NCBI GenBank assembly: GCA_020081605.1
Contig: JAHREC010000049.1
Location: forward strand, 4,402,001-4,466,000
Direction: 5' to 3'
Origin: Albifimbria verrucaria
Taxonomy: Eukaryota; Ascomycota; Sordariomycetes; Hypocreales; Stachybotryaceae
DNA length: 64,000 nucleotides
The translations under genes and the position numbers were made by a program. This document shows positions 46,406 through 59,605 of this stretch, piece by piece; within the stretch, counting starts at the first letter, position 1, and the number at the start of each line of letters is the position of its first letter. The notes beneath the pieces are model-generated. The model worked only from the letters and a program-made list of their open reading frames with translations. It did no database searches and was not told where the DNA came from.

Positions 46406-48246
46406 GGAAAAGATTGTCCAGCGCCTCTTCCCGCCTGCCTCGCAATGTCAGGCTAAGTTGATAGTCAAAACAAGCAGCCTCCATTACCATCTCCCCTTGT
46501 CAGAAATCGTATAGAAGAATTATATATATTCTTGAATCTTAAATTAAATGATTAAAGGAATAACCAAGCAACTTTGCCTTGGCTCAATTGGAAATCGTCA
46601 TCTCATCGTCTCAGATATGACCCTTGGATAGTTACTCAATGGACACACAATTCGAAGCCTTCCTATGCCGTATAAATCATCTTTAAGCATGCTACTTCAT
46701 ATTTACTCATATATTTGCAAAAGCTGCCACAAAAGCATCGGCGCCGGCTCTTTAAATCCTTTAGCTACAATAAAGCCATCAGTACATGGGGCAGCTAAGT
46801 TGTGATTGCAGAGTCCCCTACAGTTCAGGGTAAATACTTGTGCACATGAAACCATTCTGGTAGCCAACCTGAGGTGCTTCGTTATAGCGAAGTTGTCAAC
46901 GGGCTCATAAACTGTAGGCACGAGACTCAGAGTCAACTATCCATCTGGGCGTTCTGCTACGCATTTGACAAGACGGTACTCTCATCAACCTTGAAGGGTG
47001 AAACAATATCATGGCTACACAACAGTATATTGCTTTAAGGTTCCTAAGCATATGGCAGAGTTAGCCACTGGAAATTGTGTTAGCAACATAATATAAACAG
47101 CGCAAGGTCCTTGAGAAGAATTTCACATTCACTTGATTTCTTATCTCACAAGCTCGGCATAGCAATGCACGAACCTAGTATACTGTGAAAGCATACCTCA
47201 TCAAAATGCGCATTTATGACGAATCTCGAGCACTTCTGACCCGTTGAATGAGTATAATAAAGACGCCAAGTTCTAATTTCGTTACACGGGGATTGTTTGA
47301 GACCCTCCTCCACAGACCAACATATGAGCTGCTCACATTTCACAGAAATTTTCTTCTTCCGAGAATCTTCCCCATGTCTCAGATCTGGGGCTGGCTAGTG
47401 TTGACTTCATCTAAATTTCACTATGATCGTTGTTGATATTACGGAGCTGTTGTCATCATGTCTCAATGTCTGCTTCGGATTCAATTCGAGCGATCTTATA
47501 ACGATCTTGTGTGGGCTCATTGATCCTCTTGAAAGTGGCTTGTTGGATATTCACTAGTTGCTCATTTATGTGGCTTGACCACCACCGGACCTCCCTTAAG
47601 ATGTTGAGCCCTGTTTTCCCTAGTGCAACCTGCAGGTGGTATCAAGTACTATATAGCAAGGGAAGGCAGCCGACCCAGACACCCAAAAATTGACCTTGAG
47701 CATCGTAACCGGAAAGATTGTAACAGGATGACAACACAAGAGAAGGCAGGTGAAAAACAAGGCACGTGGGCCAGCTAAGTTTTCAACGTAACATAAACAC
47801 AAAAGCGGTGCTCGTGTATTCCATCGGGTGTGCGAAGGCTCCAAATATGTAACGGGCACAGATCCAATCCAAATAGAATCGAGGAGAACTAGTAGTATTA
47901 GTTAGCTAGTGCTTTATCTGATGATAGAAATTGCACTATTCAGTAGTTTTGTAAAAATTTTAGAATATATCTAGCATCGACAGCACGATATTAAGTATCT
48001 TTATGTACCGATGTGTTGGTAAAGACGTTGTGGAGATTGGTACAGTGTTGGATCCTTTCGCAAATACTCAATAAGACGAAATGGGACAATGACCTGAAGA
48101 GACGATGGCTTGCAATTTCCTAGCTTATATTAAACAATTAAAATATCACAACCAAGGCATAAGATTTTGGCTGCAATAGGACAGATGCATACCTCTATGT
48201 TTTGCAAGTAATCTCATCGGTTGTAGACATTAAGTATGTTCAAGCA

Positions 48247-51200
48247 TCATACACTGTCTGTCACGGCGTACCTAACAACTATGGATACAATATCTTCTTC
48301 ACGATATGGTTTGCTTACAACTTCATCGAAACCACACTCCTTCGCTTGTTGAACCTGCTCATTGCGAGCATTGCCCGTCACCGCGATAACTGGTATCTGA
48401 TCAGTTAGAACTTTTTCCTCTTGAAATTGGCGGATTTTCTGGACAAATTCCTTGCCATTCATAACCGGCATCTCTATATCCGCTAACACGATGTCGAATT
48501 TTGTTTCGATAGACGTGCTTGAGGACGAGGGACTTTGTCGCCACGTCGAGGCGTTGATTTTTCCAAGAGCTTCTTCGCCATGATTAGTGACGCTAGCAAT
48601 CCACCCCTGCTTCCGGATCAGTTTGGCAAGGATCTTCTGGTTGATGATGTTATCCTCCACAATAAGGACATGGATTTGCGACAGTAAGGATGGTGCATTC
48701 AATGCATGAGGAAGGACCTTTGGGGAAACCAGCTGAACGGATTTCTTACTCTGGGCTGTTGGTTGTGACGAGGGTAGCGTATTGCCAGGGGCATCCTTTG
48801 ACGATTTCATCATTTCACTGCCTGTAGCTCGACGCCCCTTAACATAGAAGTCAAACGTACTGCCGCAGCCAGGCTTTGTTGAGATGCCAATGCGACCTCC
48901 ATGCAATTCTGCAAGCTCTCGGCTAATGAAAAGGCCCAATCCAGATCCACCATATTGCACATGTGTGCGTGGAGAGCCTTGCGCAAAACGGTTGAAAAGT
49001 CTATCGGCTTCTTCCTGGCTCATTCCGGGACCCGTGTCCTGAACTGAGAAGCGCAAGAACACGACGTCTCCAGTGCCCCAATCCGGGTGAACTGTCGGAT
49101 CAGCGGGACGACGGCCGCTAGGTACATAGCACACTCCATTGTTGGAGCTAACTGGCTGCTTATCGTGTGCATCGATCACAACATGTAGATTTCGCAAAGG
49201 TTCTCCTTTGGTAAACTTGACAGCGTTTGCCACAAGGTTGATAAGAATTTGCAAGAGACGATGCGGGTCAACTAGTAAAGTTTTTATTTTCATAGCCTTG
49301 TATGACACGGCCAGCTCCGTCTTGGTTCTGATACCAGACGCCCGTATTTCGGTATCGAAGACTCCAAGTACTTCCTCAACAACTTGAAGAGGGCGCGTTT
49401 CGACAGGTGAAATGCTCAGCAAATTGGAATCCAATTTCGATAGGGTAAGTACATCATCAATGATACGTTTCTGATGCCTTCCGCAATACGCAATCGTTTG
49501 CGACGCATCTACACAGTCACGCAGAATCATGGTTCGTTCCGCCGTTGATGCAACATTCGCTAAACCCGGAAGTATCTCGTTGAGCTCCGCGGCGCAATGC
49601 AATATCGCATTGAGAGGATTGCGCATTTCATGCGAGGTGATGTCGAGGAAGTTTTCTTGTTGCCGCTTGAGCTCGAGCGCTTCACTTAAGCGCTGCGACT
49701 GCAGTTGATCGACCCACTTGAAGCTTGATATATCAGTGACACAGCCCAGAACAGCTGCCAATTGCCCATCGTCAGAAATTTCGGCATATGCAGAGGCCAC
49801 AACCCAGGTCCGGTCGAGTGAAATCGATTCATCGTTGAGATTTGCAGGTCTCCATGGTTTCTTATATTGAACTTCAAATGTCTGAGGTCCTTCGAGATTG
49901 ACAATTTTATCCCAATAATGTCTGATTTCTGTAGCATTATCCGGATGGACATCATGAGTCCAGGACATCGCAGACATGTCATTTCGATCATGGCCACTCA
50001 GCTCGAGCCATGATTCGTTACAGAACGTGATGTTACCCGAGGGATCAAAACTGAAAATTCCGACCTGGGCGTTTTCGGCAAACCTCTTGAACCTCAGATT
50101 GCTATCAGATACCGCCTGCTGTCTAAGTTGCTCTTTCTCCTTCTTCAACAACTCGACAGATGTGATAGTGTTCTCAATTTGGCGAACGAGTAGGTTGACG
50201 AATATCTCGTACTCCTCATCATAGGTCCGGTTGGGGCTTGTGCCAAGAACCAGAATAGCCTCAACCTTATCATCAACATTTGAAGAAAGGGGCAGACAAT
50301 GCATGCTCTCGGTGCCTCCTTCATGTCAGCAGCCTCAAACTCTGCCAGTATAGAAGGCGAAAATAAACCATTAAAGGTTGTGAGAAGGACTGGATTGCGG
50401 CTCTCGTAGGCACGTCGAAGCGAAGCCATCAACTCATCCCCGTCTGAATCTTTAATCTCCAGCGATGGCCGTAAGTTGCGCACATTTACCCCTGAGCCAA
50501 TGGCACCTTCAAGTATATAATGTGAGCCAGCAGCAGACTGGCCTTGGTGTTCTAGACGATACAGAACTGCGAGATGTATATCGCTTGGATAGCTGCTCAA
50601 AAACTCTAACAATCGATTCCAGAGGTCCCGCATTGAAGTTTCAGAAGAAGTAAACTCGCTGAGTTCTAGCAACATGTGCATTCTTCGCTCTGAAAGAGTC
50701 TGTTTGGTAACTTCCAAGACTGGCTCATAGAAGCCGATCACCGATCCATCGTCGTCCATTATTGGCATCACTCTCATGTTGAAAAGCCCTCCTCGAGATA
50801 GCCATTTCGATGAATGAATAACTGGGTATTATGCTGCGTAAATTCTTTACCATCAATGAACATCTGATCGAATAGCGGATCATACTGATCCCAGACTTCT
50901 GCCCAGTGCACTCTTGCCGATTCACCCATCATAGCCGGGTGTTTGTTTCCTGCGAGTGCTGTGTAAGCCTCGTTGTAGATCAGGATCAGCTCGGGCCCCC
51001 AAAACACTGTAGCAGGTTCGGGGTTTGCGAGCAACATTTCGCATGCTTGTTTCATCTGCCGGGGCCACGTCTCCGTTGGCCCCAGTGATGTTGATGCCCA
51101 GTCAAATTCTCGGATCCAGGAAATATAAGCAGAATCTCCAAAGCCAAGCGGTGGCCATACTTCCTTCTTAGCTGGATTGAGTAGTTTGGATTCTTGACTG

Positions 51201-51681
51201 CTGTCTACGTCAGAACATTGTAAGGTGTTGGACAAGAATTCCTGTGGTGTGTCCTCCTCGACAGAGCGTCGCAGGTTTGCAGATCGCAACGGGCGAGTTC
51301 GACGCCGCTTATGACCGCCCAGCTTGGTAAAATCAACGTCACCGTCCAGAGGGTGCCGAAGAAAACCTTGGAAGTGACCACCCCTTTGGGTGGTTTGATC
51401 CATGATCCAGCCGGCGAAGACATCTTCTTCTTGTCGTAAATATGCGTCTGTCTGTGAAAATATGCGGAATATTGGGTCATGGAGACTAGATCCCAAAAGT
51501 GCGGGATTGCAAAAGACCAATGAGCCAACAGGATTGTTCTCTTTTAATTCTAGCACGAAATTCAAACGTGCGTCCAAGTTGAGGCAATCGACGATATTGA
51601 TGTTGGCAAACTGAGAATGGAACCGATCTGCATGTGAAGTTTGGGCGAATGAGATGAGAGGTTCTGCCTGCCCTCACTCAT
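48247..51681 (-). CDS. Hybrid sensor histidine kinase
   Basis: Fungal hybrid histidine kinase: autophosphorylates on His, passes the phosphate to its own receiver Asp, then to an HPt protein. Order: an N-terminal PAS-like region (FDWASTSLGPTETWPRQMKQ), a GAF-like region (LLELSEFTSSETSMRDLWNR), a PAS domain (FKRFAENAQVGIFSFDPSGN), HisKA H-box FLDITSHEMRNPLNAI, HATPase N box INLVANAVKFT, G1 DTGPGMSQEEADRLF and G2 YGGSGLGLFISREL, and a receiver with DIVLADIEMPVMNG (phospho-Asp) and the Lys in VVSKPY. No membrane helix is seen, so it is cytosolic. The ATG at 51681 begins MSEGRQN; breaks at 51660 (GG), 50782 (A4) and 50318 (CC) are each one base short. Corrected length is about 1,145 residues. Confidence 0.9.
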
Positions 51682-53627
51682 GACGGGAGACGTCTAATAT
51701 TGAATCTAAAGAGCGAGATGCTCGGAGAAAAGGCTTGAGGGCTACCACATGGAAACGTCGGTATGGTTGGACCGCTGCGGGATTTTAGGCAGGAGTTCAG
51801 CGACCAGAAGGCAGTGTAGCAAACTGGATGGCAAACTAGAGCTGGATTTTTAGCGCTTGGGCTCTGTCGCCACCAGCCTACGGAGAACAAACGAAGCTAA
51901 TTCATTCCTGGAACATACGCTCAAACCGGCCGGAGCTTAGGTCCGTGAGTCCAATCAGCCTGATCATCAGTCGAACGAACCATGTAGGCTACCCTGTACA
52001 GTCATTTCACAGGACAGTCAGACATAAATGAAGCAATAGCATCAGGGTTAAAGCTTTGATCCTGCACTGTTCAAAAGCAAATATGTATGTTTCTAGCAGA
52101 CTTCCGCACGATTTATCTTGCTTGTAGCTGTCCTTGGTTTGTGGAGGAATTGGCATTATCTTAACAACATTGATCTTTTGATACATTGCCGGAAACAAAG
52201 AGGTAGCGGCAACAAATTTCGCAATCGGATTTGTGAGACAAAAAGAAAATTTGTTTCAAATCGAGACCGCAGCCAAGTCGCCACCGTAAGAAAAGCAAAT
52301 ACCATAACAGAGCTGGAGAGAAATGTCAATTGAGTATCAAGAATACTTCGTATAGACAAGGAGATGAGGTTCCCACCAGTCATCGCCGTTTGATGAATTG
52401 ACAGCACAACACCAATCATGATACTATAAAGTCCCACCGTAGCCAGACCTACTCACAACCAAGGTGGTAGCAGTAGCAGCAATCACGCCATAGAAAAGTT
52501 ACACAGATCCAAGACCAACCTGAGGCCCCTCCCCACACAGCAAAGAATTCAAAAAGCCTCGAATAGACTGTTGGAAAAGAGCAGACTCTTTTACTCGCTC
52601 CGCCTCTACCCTTCATCCCCGAATGGTTGAAAAGGTAGAAAAAGAGACATGAAGACCAACTATGGAATTTAGTGGGATTTTGCGATGCTGAAGAACCCAG
52701 TCTCAAGGGCACTGTGATAAGAAGAGTTCATGGCCTAGGTTTTGGAAATAGCTGTCTTTCCTTTCGATATAGCTTTGGACCGAGAATAGCCGGCTGATGA
52801 GAGCCCAAGGCCAGTAATAAATCCCAGAGTCATTGGATCCAGGCCATGGGTTTTAAGAGGCGTAACAATAGGGGAGAACATTACCCTCAAGAGGCACAAG
52901 GCCAGGTCGGAAATGGCTGGAAGGGTTTTATGATAAGAGTAGCGAGGCCGACCAAGATACAGAAGCTGAGGTTGGCAACGGCTTCTTGAACCTCTAGTGG
53001 ACGGTTCACCTGCCACCGTAACTTTTGACGCATAGGAGGAGGTTGTCTCGGTTGTTGAAAAATGGGGAGGAGCGACTAGATTATTGTGCGCCAAAGATCG
53101 CACATGACTAAGGAGATGGCATTAACGTTTTCCTTTGTTCTTTATTCACTAAATCACAAAGTGATTATATCAAGTGACTATTCAACCAGACAACTTCAGG
53201 CCTAATTTGTATACACTTTTCGTAGGGCAAAAATTTTACATGAAATAAATGGAAGGCTTGCCATAGGCAGTGACAGGTGTGCGTACTCTGTCAGGTCGTT
53301 GTGCTGTATAGTATCCGGAGACCGCCCATTCATTAGCATAACGCCTACGATCCCAGTGCATGAACTATGGCAATATATACTGCCTACTGAACCACCTGGG
53401 AGGCTTTTATTGGCATGGGCCATTGCTGAATTGTGACTCAAGTCATGATCGGGATTTTGGGTCTCAGCCACTCTCAATGAAGTGGTTATTGTTCGTAACT
53501 AAGTGCGAGAGCCATAGTTTAATCTGTAAGTTTCTTTTATTCAATGTCACCCCTTTAAGTACACAAAAGGGTTTGTAGCAAGCTTTGCGATCGAAAGGAT
53601 AGTAAACCAATACATCCTATTAGGATA
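51682..53627. other. Intergenic region
   Basis: This holds the 5' region of the kinase gene. Apart from a weak membrane-protein candidate at about 52.9 kb, listed separately, nothing is recognisable. Confidence 0.5.
52890..53033 (-). CDS. Possible membrane-protein exon
   Basis: A short open frame from an ATG at 53033 reads MRQKLRWQVNRPLEVQEAVA and then a hydrophobic NLSFCILVGLATLIIKPF, ending within about 50 codons. It looks more protein-like than its surroundings and could be the first exon of a small membrane protein running toward 52.2 kb, where other hydrophobic frames occur. No family recognised. Confidence 0.2.
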
Positions 53628-56567
53628 TTAGCCCTGCCAGTTAACGCGTTTCTCCTTGAAAAACGAAACCATTCCCATCGGCAGCAGTCCCGAATCAACA
53701 ATATTAAGACTTCCAAAACGATGCAAAATCTCAGGTCCGTACATCATAGCTACCCAGCGCCAATAGGGATCCATGGTATTCCAGTCAGTCGTGATACCCC
53801 GCAGGTTTGACTGACTGTAAAGTTGACCAAGCGCAACCGAGACCTTTGTGTTATCTAAATCAAGGCTCATTTCGCTCGGTCGCTCCATCAGTCTCCGGAA
53901 CACTTCATCCAGTCGCAGTCTAGTGTCATGATAGTGAAACAGAAAATATTCTCGGTATTGAACATATTCTTCAAAAGGCATGAAAACCTCGCGGTCGTGA
54001 ACAGATGCAGGCACCCACTCCGGATCATCAAGCGCATACCGTTGCGTTTTCACCTGTCCATTCACAAATGCTGCTTGAGCAGTCTCATATGCCCTCCGCT
54101 CTGCTGCTTTAAAGTCATCAAGGAGCTCGGCCGGGGACTCAGGAAGTTCATCACGGATCTGAAGCAAAGAAATGAATGGTGACTGCAGATCAAGGCCACC
54201 TAGCTCCATAGGGAAATAGAAATACCCGTCTGGCACGTTCTGAAATCCGAAGCGGCTGCTGAGGGCATTCTTCAAGTACTCTGCTACGCTGGTCACCTTT
54301 GTTCCAGCGTCCTCGGTGAATGACTCAAATATCTGTCTCTGGATGCGTTCATGCGTAGAAAGCATATTGTCGACGTGCTTTCGGCCAAAGGAATTCGCTG
54401 CTTTACCAAAGTTGGACGTAAAAATGTTCCGGCAAAAGTGTTCCAAGCATGAATGAAGCCGAGGATACTGCCGTGTTTGTTTCCCAATTGGTCTTGAAGC
54501 TCGCCAATATGAGAATCAACCATTTCTTGATCGATTTCGAAATGTCCAGTCTTAGGTGATAATTTGAGAAACCCCAACGGATTTGCCCTTCTGGAAGTGC
54601 TTGATCAATTGGAAAGACTTGGCTCTGGTCGTTTGATACTCGTACACTGCCCGTCTTGGCTGGGTTGATCTCCGTTCCGGTCATGGTGGCGAACTCCTCA
54701 ATAGCCTTCCAGGCCTTGACAGCAACATCCTGGTCCCGCGACCAGAACCAAACATCGTCGTGAATCCTCCATAGAACATCTCCAACGGTTGCCTGGTTGA
54801 CAGCGAAGTCAAGACAGAAAAGAATAACCTCGCCAAACACATCGCTGAGTATATGCGATGCAGGGGTACCTCGACGTCGCATTCGTGCCTGTGTCGATTT
54901 GTGATCGTCTGTGAATTTCAGAGGAGCCTCCAAAAACTTGCTGAAAAACGTAATCCATGACTTGGAAACGCCCAAGAACTCGAGGATTGTACGGGCAGTC
55001 TCATGCGGCAATAGTGAATTCCAGCTCTGAAACACGGAATGAAAAGCAGTCATCTCGCCATAAAGATGCGTGTTGATTGTGAGCTCTGTAGAGAGAAGGT
55101 GCAAGATAGTCTGCTTCAAGGCCATAGGGTCGTAGGCTTCATCATCACAGTCACCACTGTCGTCCTCTTCACCACTGTAGTCGATCATGTCCTCAACACC
55201 GAAATCCAAGTCTGAGTCTCCACCTTGCCTATTGAAAGCTGCTGCCTTGCGGGGTGCTTTACCAGCAAGCTTACGGTGTCTAGTGCTCTCGTTGCGAGCC
55301 ATTTGCATGGGGACTCGTTTTCGTTTGCGGGATCCAGATACGGCTTGCTCATAGTCAGCTTCCTCTTCGCCCTCGATATTCTTCGTGTCCTGTTGTTCGT
55401 CATTCATGAGTTGGGCCAGGAAGTATTTCTTGTTGTACATCTTCGTGCGGACTGCTTGTAGACATGGAGATGCCTGGAGCGGGCCCAAATAATAGCCTAG
55501 TCTCTGTCGGTCCAATTTTGGAATGTCTTTGCGCATTGATTTCCAAGCGCCTTTGAAACGACGAAAGTCCTTGAATGCTTTCTTGAAAAACACACTCCAT
55601 TTCACGCCGATGCACTGAAGAAATATAGCTTGAAGGAGATCTTCATGCATGTGGATATTGTAATTTCCGTTGATCCTCCTTCGCACCTCCACTGGAACTG
55701 ACGCCTCTGAGCTCCAAGTCCAAGAATCCAAAGCATTGATTCGCATGTTGAGGACATCCGCAATCTCTCTTAGCAATATCTCATTGCATTCAAAATCTTT
55801 TAATACCTCTCGCTTTTCATCGGAGAGTAGGTCAGATGACCAGAGACCCCGTATTATCCATTTCAGGGATGATGTATTGAACAAGTTCGGCCTCGACATG
55901 GAAGTTTCAAAAAGTAAATTGACTCGCGAAGCTGATGCAAAGCATCGTGAGTGGGCTTCTTCTCTTCGTCGCCAATGCCGAAAATGCGTTGTAGATAACC
56001 CCGAAGTGTAGCTTCATTCACATGCGCTGGCTCAAAACCATTTTTTCCCATTCTTGTCTGGCCTCTAGCTTCTGCGCGCTGCCAACATCTTCAAACGCTT
56101 CACCCATGGAAACATCTTCAGAGGTAGCAACCCCATCGTTGCTGTTACCGGAAAGCCATTCGTTGACAAGCTGACCGTACAGCGAGGCGTACTGATACTT
56201 GAGGGACTGAGTCTCGAGATGACGGTGCAAGGATTGTTCCACGACTTTAACATCTCTTGCGAAAGCGAAGGGTCGTACTTGGCTTGGCCCATGAACCGAT
56301 CGAGGTTCTTGAGCTCGATTTCCAGTTGGGGAAGGGCCGTGTGGTTTCTGATCACAGTGCCGGATTTGTCGAGCTTAATAGCGAAGCAGCTCTTGACCCC
56401 GCACTGAGGGTACGAAGACGTGTGATGGCATCATCTTCACCCTCGACAGAGGCAAGAATTGACGCTTTGTTTTCTTCGAAAGCTGCGCGCCTCTTTGATA
56501 ACTCCTCAAGCTTTGTGTTGGTAATCTCTCGCAGAGTCTCGGAGAACACACTACCCGAGCTCGTCAT
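53628..56567 (-). CDS. rvt: rvt: cellular reverse-transcriptase-related protein
   Basis: Matches the fungal rvt class: single-copy RT-related cellular genes without retroelement parts. N-terminus MTSSGSVFSETLREITNTKL with a helical, probably coiled-coil, region. The RT-like core holds HMHEDLLQAIFLQCIGVKWS, an acidic and basic insertion loop (GSRKRKRVPMQ and EEDDSGDCDDEAYD), TILEFLGVSKSWITFFSKFL, motif B as RRGTPASHILSDVFGE and motif C as LWRIHDDVWFW; the two Asp codons are at 54757-54759 and 54754-54756. A thumb-like C-terminal part has YFYFPMELGGLDLQSPF. No integrase, endonuclease, RNase H, gag or terminal repeat is seen. Six breaks (A or C/G runs near 56408, 56267, 56041, 55909, 54572 and 54420) are each one base short; the corrected frame is about 981 residues. 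The motif A aspartate is not obvious to me. The cellular role of the class is unresolved. Confidence 0.85.
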
Positions 56568-57071
56568 GTTGCGGATTTTGTGCTTAGACTACCTATTCCT
56601 TTAAGTGGTATCTGCCCAGATGCTGGCTCGGGTTGAATCTTGAAGTACCATCAGACGTAAGAGAAAAGGAAGTAAAATGACCAAGGGCGAGTTTGTGCTC
56701 GGCGGTGGATGATAGTCAGTTATATGTATTTCCTTGGAAGGATTACCATCCTCAGGCAGAACTCCTAACACCGTGTTGTTCAACCAACCATCGAATCCAT
56801 TTGGCGCCTTGGCAGATCCACCCCCACCTTGATTTGCACATCTGCCTAAACATCGGTCACGACAACGGCCTGAGCAAGGCGGCAATGGATAACTAAGGAG
56901 AGGGATTGTCATAGATGACCGAGTTATCTGCATAATTTGTTGGACTTGGATAAAAACAGCATGCTTGCTATGACTATTAAATATTCTAAGAGAGCCCTGG
57001 TAGTGCTTTAGTGCTTCCGGCTCAAGAGAAGGGAGTGTGAGCTGCTTCAGATCCATAACTGCCACATCAAA
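56568..57071. other. Intergenic region
   Basis: Upstream of the rvt gene and downstream of the amidohydrolase. A 154-codon minus-strand frame crosses it but has no recognisable domain and is probably chance. Confidence 0.5.
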
Positions 57072-58687
57072 CTATGCCTGATAAAGCCTCTCTCCGCGTG
57101 ACCAGGTCTGAACAACTTTAGCTTCAAGCAAGCTGTCTGGATCCCATGGGGTGTCTAGAACCAGGAAATCTGCTTGCAGTCCTGGCCGTAAACTCCCAAC
57201 CCAGGACTCGGCAAACCGCGAATAGGCAGCACCAGAGGTTGCCGCAGTCATTGCCTGCGCAAGAGTAAGCGCACCGCTCGGATTGACTCGACCTTGATAA
57301 TCTCGCTGGCTTGCCGATTTACGAGTTGTTGCGCTGTAGATGTTTGGGAATGGAAGATGCAGTGCCGTCGGTGCATCCGAACCAAGGGCCACGCAGGCGT
57401 TGCTGTCAAGGAACTCTCTGTAGGGAAACGCTCTCGCCCAAGCTTCTGGTCCGACGAGCTCGGCATAGTCAATAAGTCGCGCAGGGTCGCTATGAATAGG
57501 CTGTACGGATGCCGTAATACCCAACTGCCCTAGTCGTTTCGCATCATCCTCGCTTGTGATTTCGAGATGCTCAATGCGATGGCGACCGTTGGGGTTGTTG
57601 GCTTTAGCGATGCAGTCTACGGCTTGTGTCACCGCCCTATCCCCTATGGCGTGAATGGCACACTGCATTCCTGCTTTAGCCGCGCGGAGCACGATCTCTT
57701 CCATTTCCTGCTTTGGCCATATGGGGTGGACGAGCTGCGCCTTTTCACCGTAAGGACGCTTGAGGGCTGCCGTACACCCGTCGACCACACCGTCGTTGAT
57801 GAGCTTGATCCCAAGAATGCAAAAGTCTCTCGCCTTGGATGGGTGCCATTCAACGTGCATTTCAATGGCTTCGTCGAGACGCCTCCGCCTTTCTTCGGGA
57901 TCAGCGTTGTATGGCAAAAACCAGTGTGCCGCAACGTGCAAAGGAAGCCCCTCATTTTGGCGGTATCTCTGCAACGCATCCCAAAGCTGCTTGTCCATGG
58001 CCATGTCAATAATTCCGGTATAGCCAGCTTGAATATACGCCTCAAAGCTGCGACGGAGAGCTGCTTGCAGCTCATCGGCCGAGCATTGGCTTAGCAGATG
58101 GGCCCACACAAACTCTGTCACAGCAGTTTCCATGACAAGTCCAGTTGGCTTTCCATCGCTATCGCAGGGAAGATACTCTGGACAGAGTGCCTTGATCTGG
58201 TCAAGAGGCAGTTCATTCAGCGCGGCAGTATTGCACCAACTTGAGTGCAGGTCCAGGGCTTCCACAAAAATGGGCCGAGGATCTATGTCATCCAAAGTGC
58301 TGGCAAAAGCCTTTCCTTTCGTGATGAATTGCTGCCATCCACGACACAGTATACGCGGTTGTTCGGGGTTCTCCTTCGCGTAACGCGAGATGGTTTCACG
58401 GATCTCTTTAAGCGACCTGCATGGTTCTAGGTCCAACTTGAGCAACGACAGCCCAAAAAGAGCATGTGGACGTGAGCATCGATAAATCCAGGCACGACGA
58501 TGCGCTTGTTCAAGTCGATGATGTCGCCTCCTGATTGTATGGCACTTTGAACGGCCGCATCTGTATCCACTCCAACGTAGAGGATTTCTGCATCTCTGAC
58601 CACCATGGAGTTCGGCTGGCGTTCCCATGTGTTTATCAGATCGGAACCTTCAAAGAAGACGCCATTAACGAAGATTTTTGAAGTCAT
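57072..58687 (-). CDS. YtcJ-like metal-dependent amidohydrolase
   Basis: Amidohydrolase family 3 protein (TIM-barrel metal hydrolase, YtcJ/LAF3-like). It starts MTSKIFVNGVFFEGSDLINT, the N-terminal beta sandwich, then VVPGFIDAHVHM carrying the HxH metal ligands. A break at the A5 run 58455-58459 is one base short. It continues through EQPRILCRGWQQF, FCILGIKLINDGVVDG (the metal-bridging Lys position), QCAIHAIGDRAVTQAVD, RHRIEHLEITSEDDAKRLGQ and the final metal ligand in VALGSDAPTA. It ends TWSRGERLYQA, typical for the family. Corrected length is about 538 residues. Related enzymes cleave amides or N-acyl and formamide bonds of varied substrates. It runs in the same direction as the transporter and regulator upstream, suggesting a small catabolic unit. 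Confidence 0.88.
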
Positions 58688-59605
58688 GTTGACAGTATCT
58701 CATGGATGTGGTTGATGTGAAAACAGCTCTTTCGCCAATTGATCCGAGCCCTGACAAGATTGGGGGGTTGATAAAGGGTCGTCTGTCGGCGGGTACCGCC
58801 AGTCTCCTTTACATTTCTTCGGTAAAGCTCTTGTACGGAGTCTGGATGCTTGGGGCATGGGGAGCCAGGCCCCAAGCGGGCGGTCCAGGTGGGTTCCGTG
58901 ATGATCTGATTGGCGGGTACACCTTCTATACACGGCATGGCTTGATACAGCTCCACCTCACCGGCATGATACGGTAGTGGCCGGCAGCAGTCAATCCCCG
59001 GCGCAACTTAACTTATCTCCTTGAGGTCGGTAAGGTGCAGACTAAGGTAAGTAGAAGCCCCACAGAGCCTCAGTACATTAAAGCACTCCTTAGTTCCTAT
59101 TGGACCTGCCTGCTGAGATGTCGCATCATGTCCTGCTGCAAAATACCGATACGTTTATGGTCGATCATCATACCAGGCCTTCCATGTATCTAGTCTTCAT
59201 GCGGTTCTGATTGGTCAATTCCTCACTTTGCTATCGAGGCTACGGATTAGTCTGCACCTTACCGACTGAAGGAGATAGTCTCTGGTAATCCATAAGTATT
59301 AATTCCATGTCTGTTTGCTCTGAATCTCGGGCAGGGAGAAGGGATATTTCCAGGGACTGCAGATAAGGCAGGGATGCGCACCTGAAGATTATGTGTCGTC
59401 CTACATCAGAACTTCTAGTTAAGCCGGCATAGAAAGCTCCTTGGCACTGCAGGCGCAAATGGTTCGTCACGTCGTCTAAGCACATGGCCTTGGAACACAA
59501 AATGGAACCAAGAAACAACCCTAACATGTTCAGCAAATCATATGACTGTCTAAGCAGTCAGGAGCTGTCAAGGATATTGCTAATACATGGCACCTATCTC
59601 CATAG
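58688..59605. other. Intergenic region
   Basis: Promoter region of the amidohydrolase. A 98-codon minus-strand frame at 59240-59536 starts with a signal-like MLNMLGLFLGSILCSKAMC and could be a small secreted protein, but I cannot support it. Confidence 0.45.

Larger units (their letters stand above)
45142..48246. other. Long AT-rich gene-poor region
   Basis: About 3.1 kb without a supportable gene. Short frames near 45.96-46.23 kb (-) and 46.70-46.94 kb (-) lack conserved character. It includes the xylanase promoter and an A11 run. Confidence 0.55.

Noticed and set aside
53628..56567. Reading the RT-like gene as a LINE or other retrotransposon
   Set aside because: No endonuclease, gag, RNase H, integrase, poly(A) tail or flanking repeats; the motif set fits the cellular rvt class.
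56601..57065. 154-codon minus-strand frame between rvt and amidohydrolase
   Set aside because: No domain; it fills the gap between two well-defined genes and has no independent support.
58456..58628. N-terminal part of the long amidohydrolase frame upstream of the A5 run
   Set aside because: It is the wrong frame; the true N-terminus with the HxH motif is read from 58687 in the neighbouring frame.
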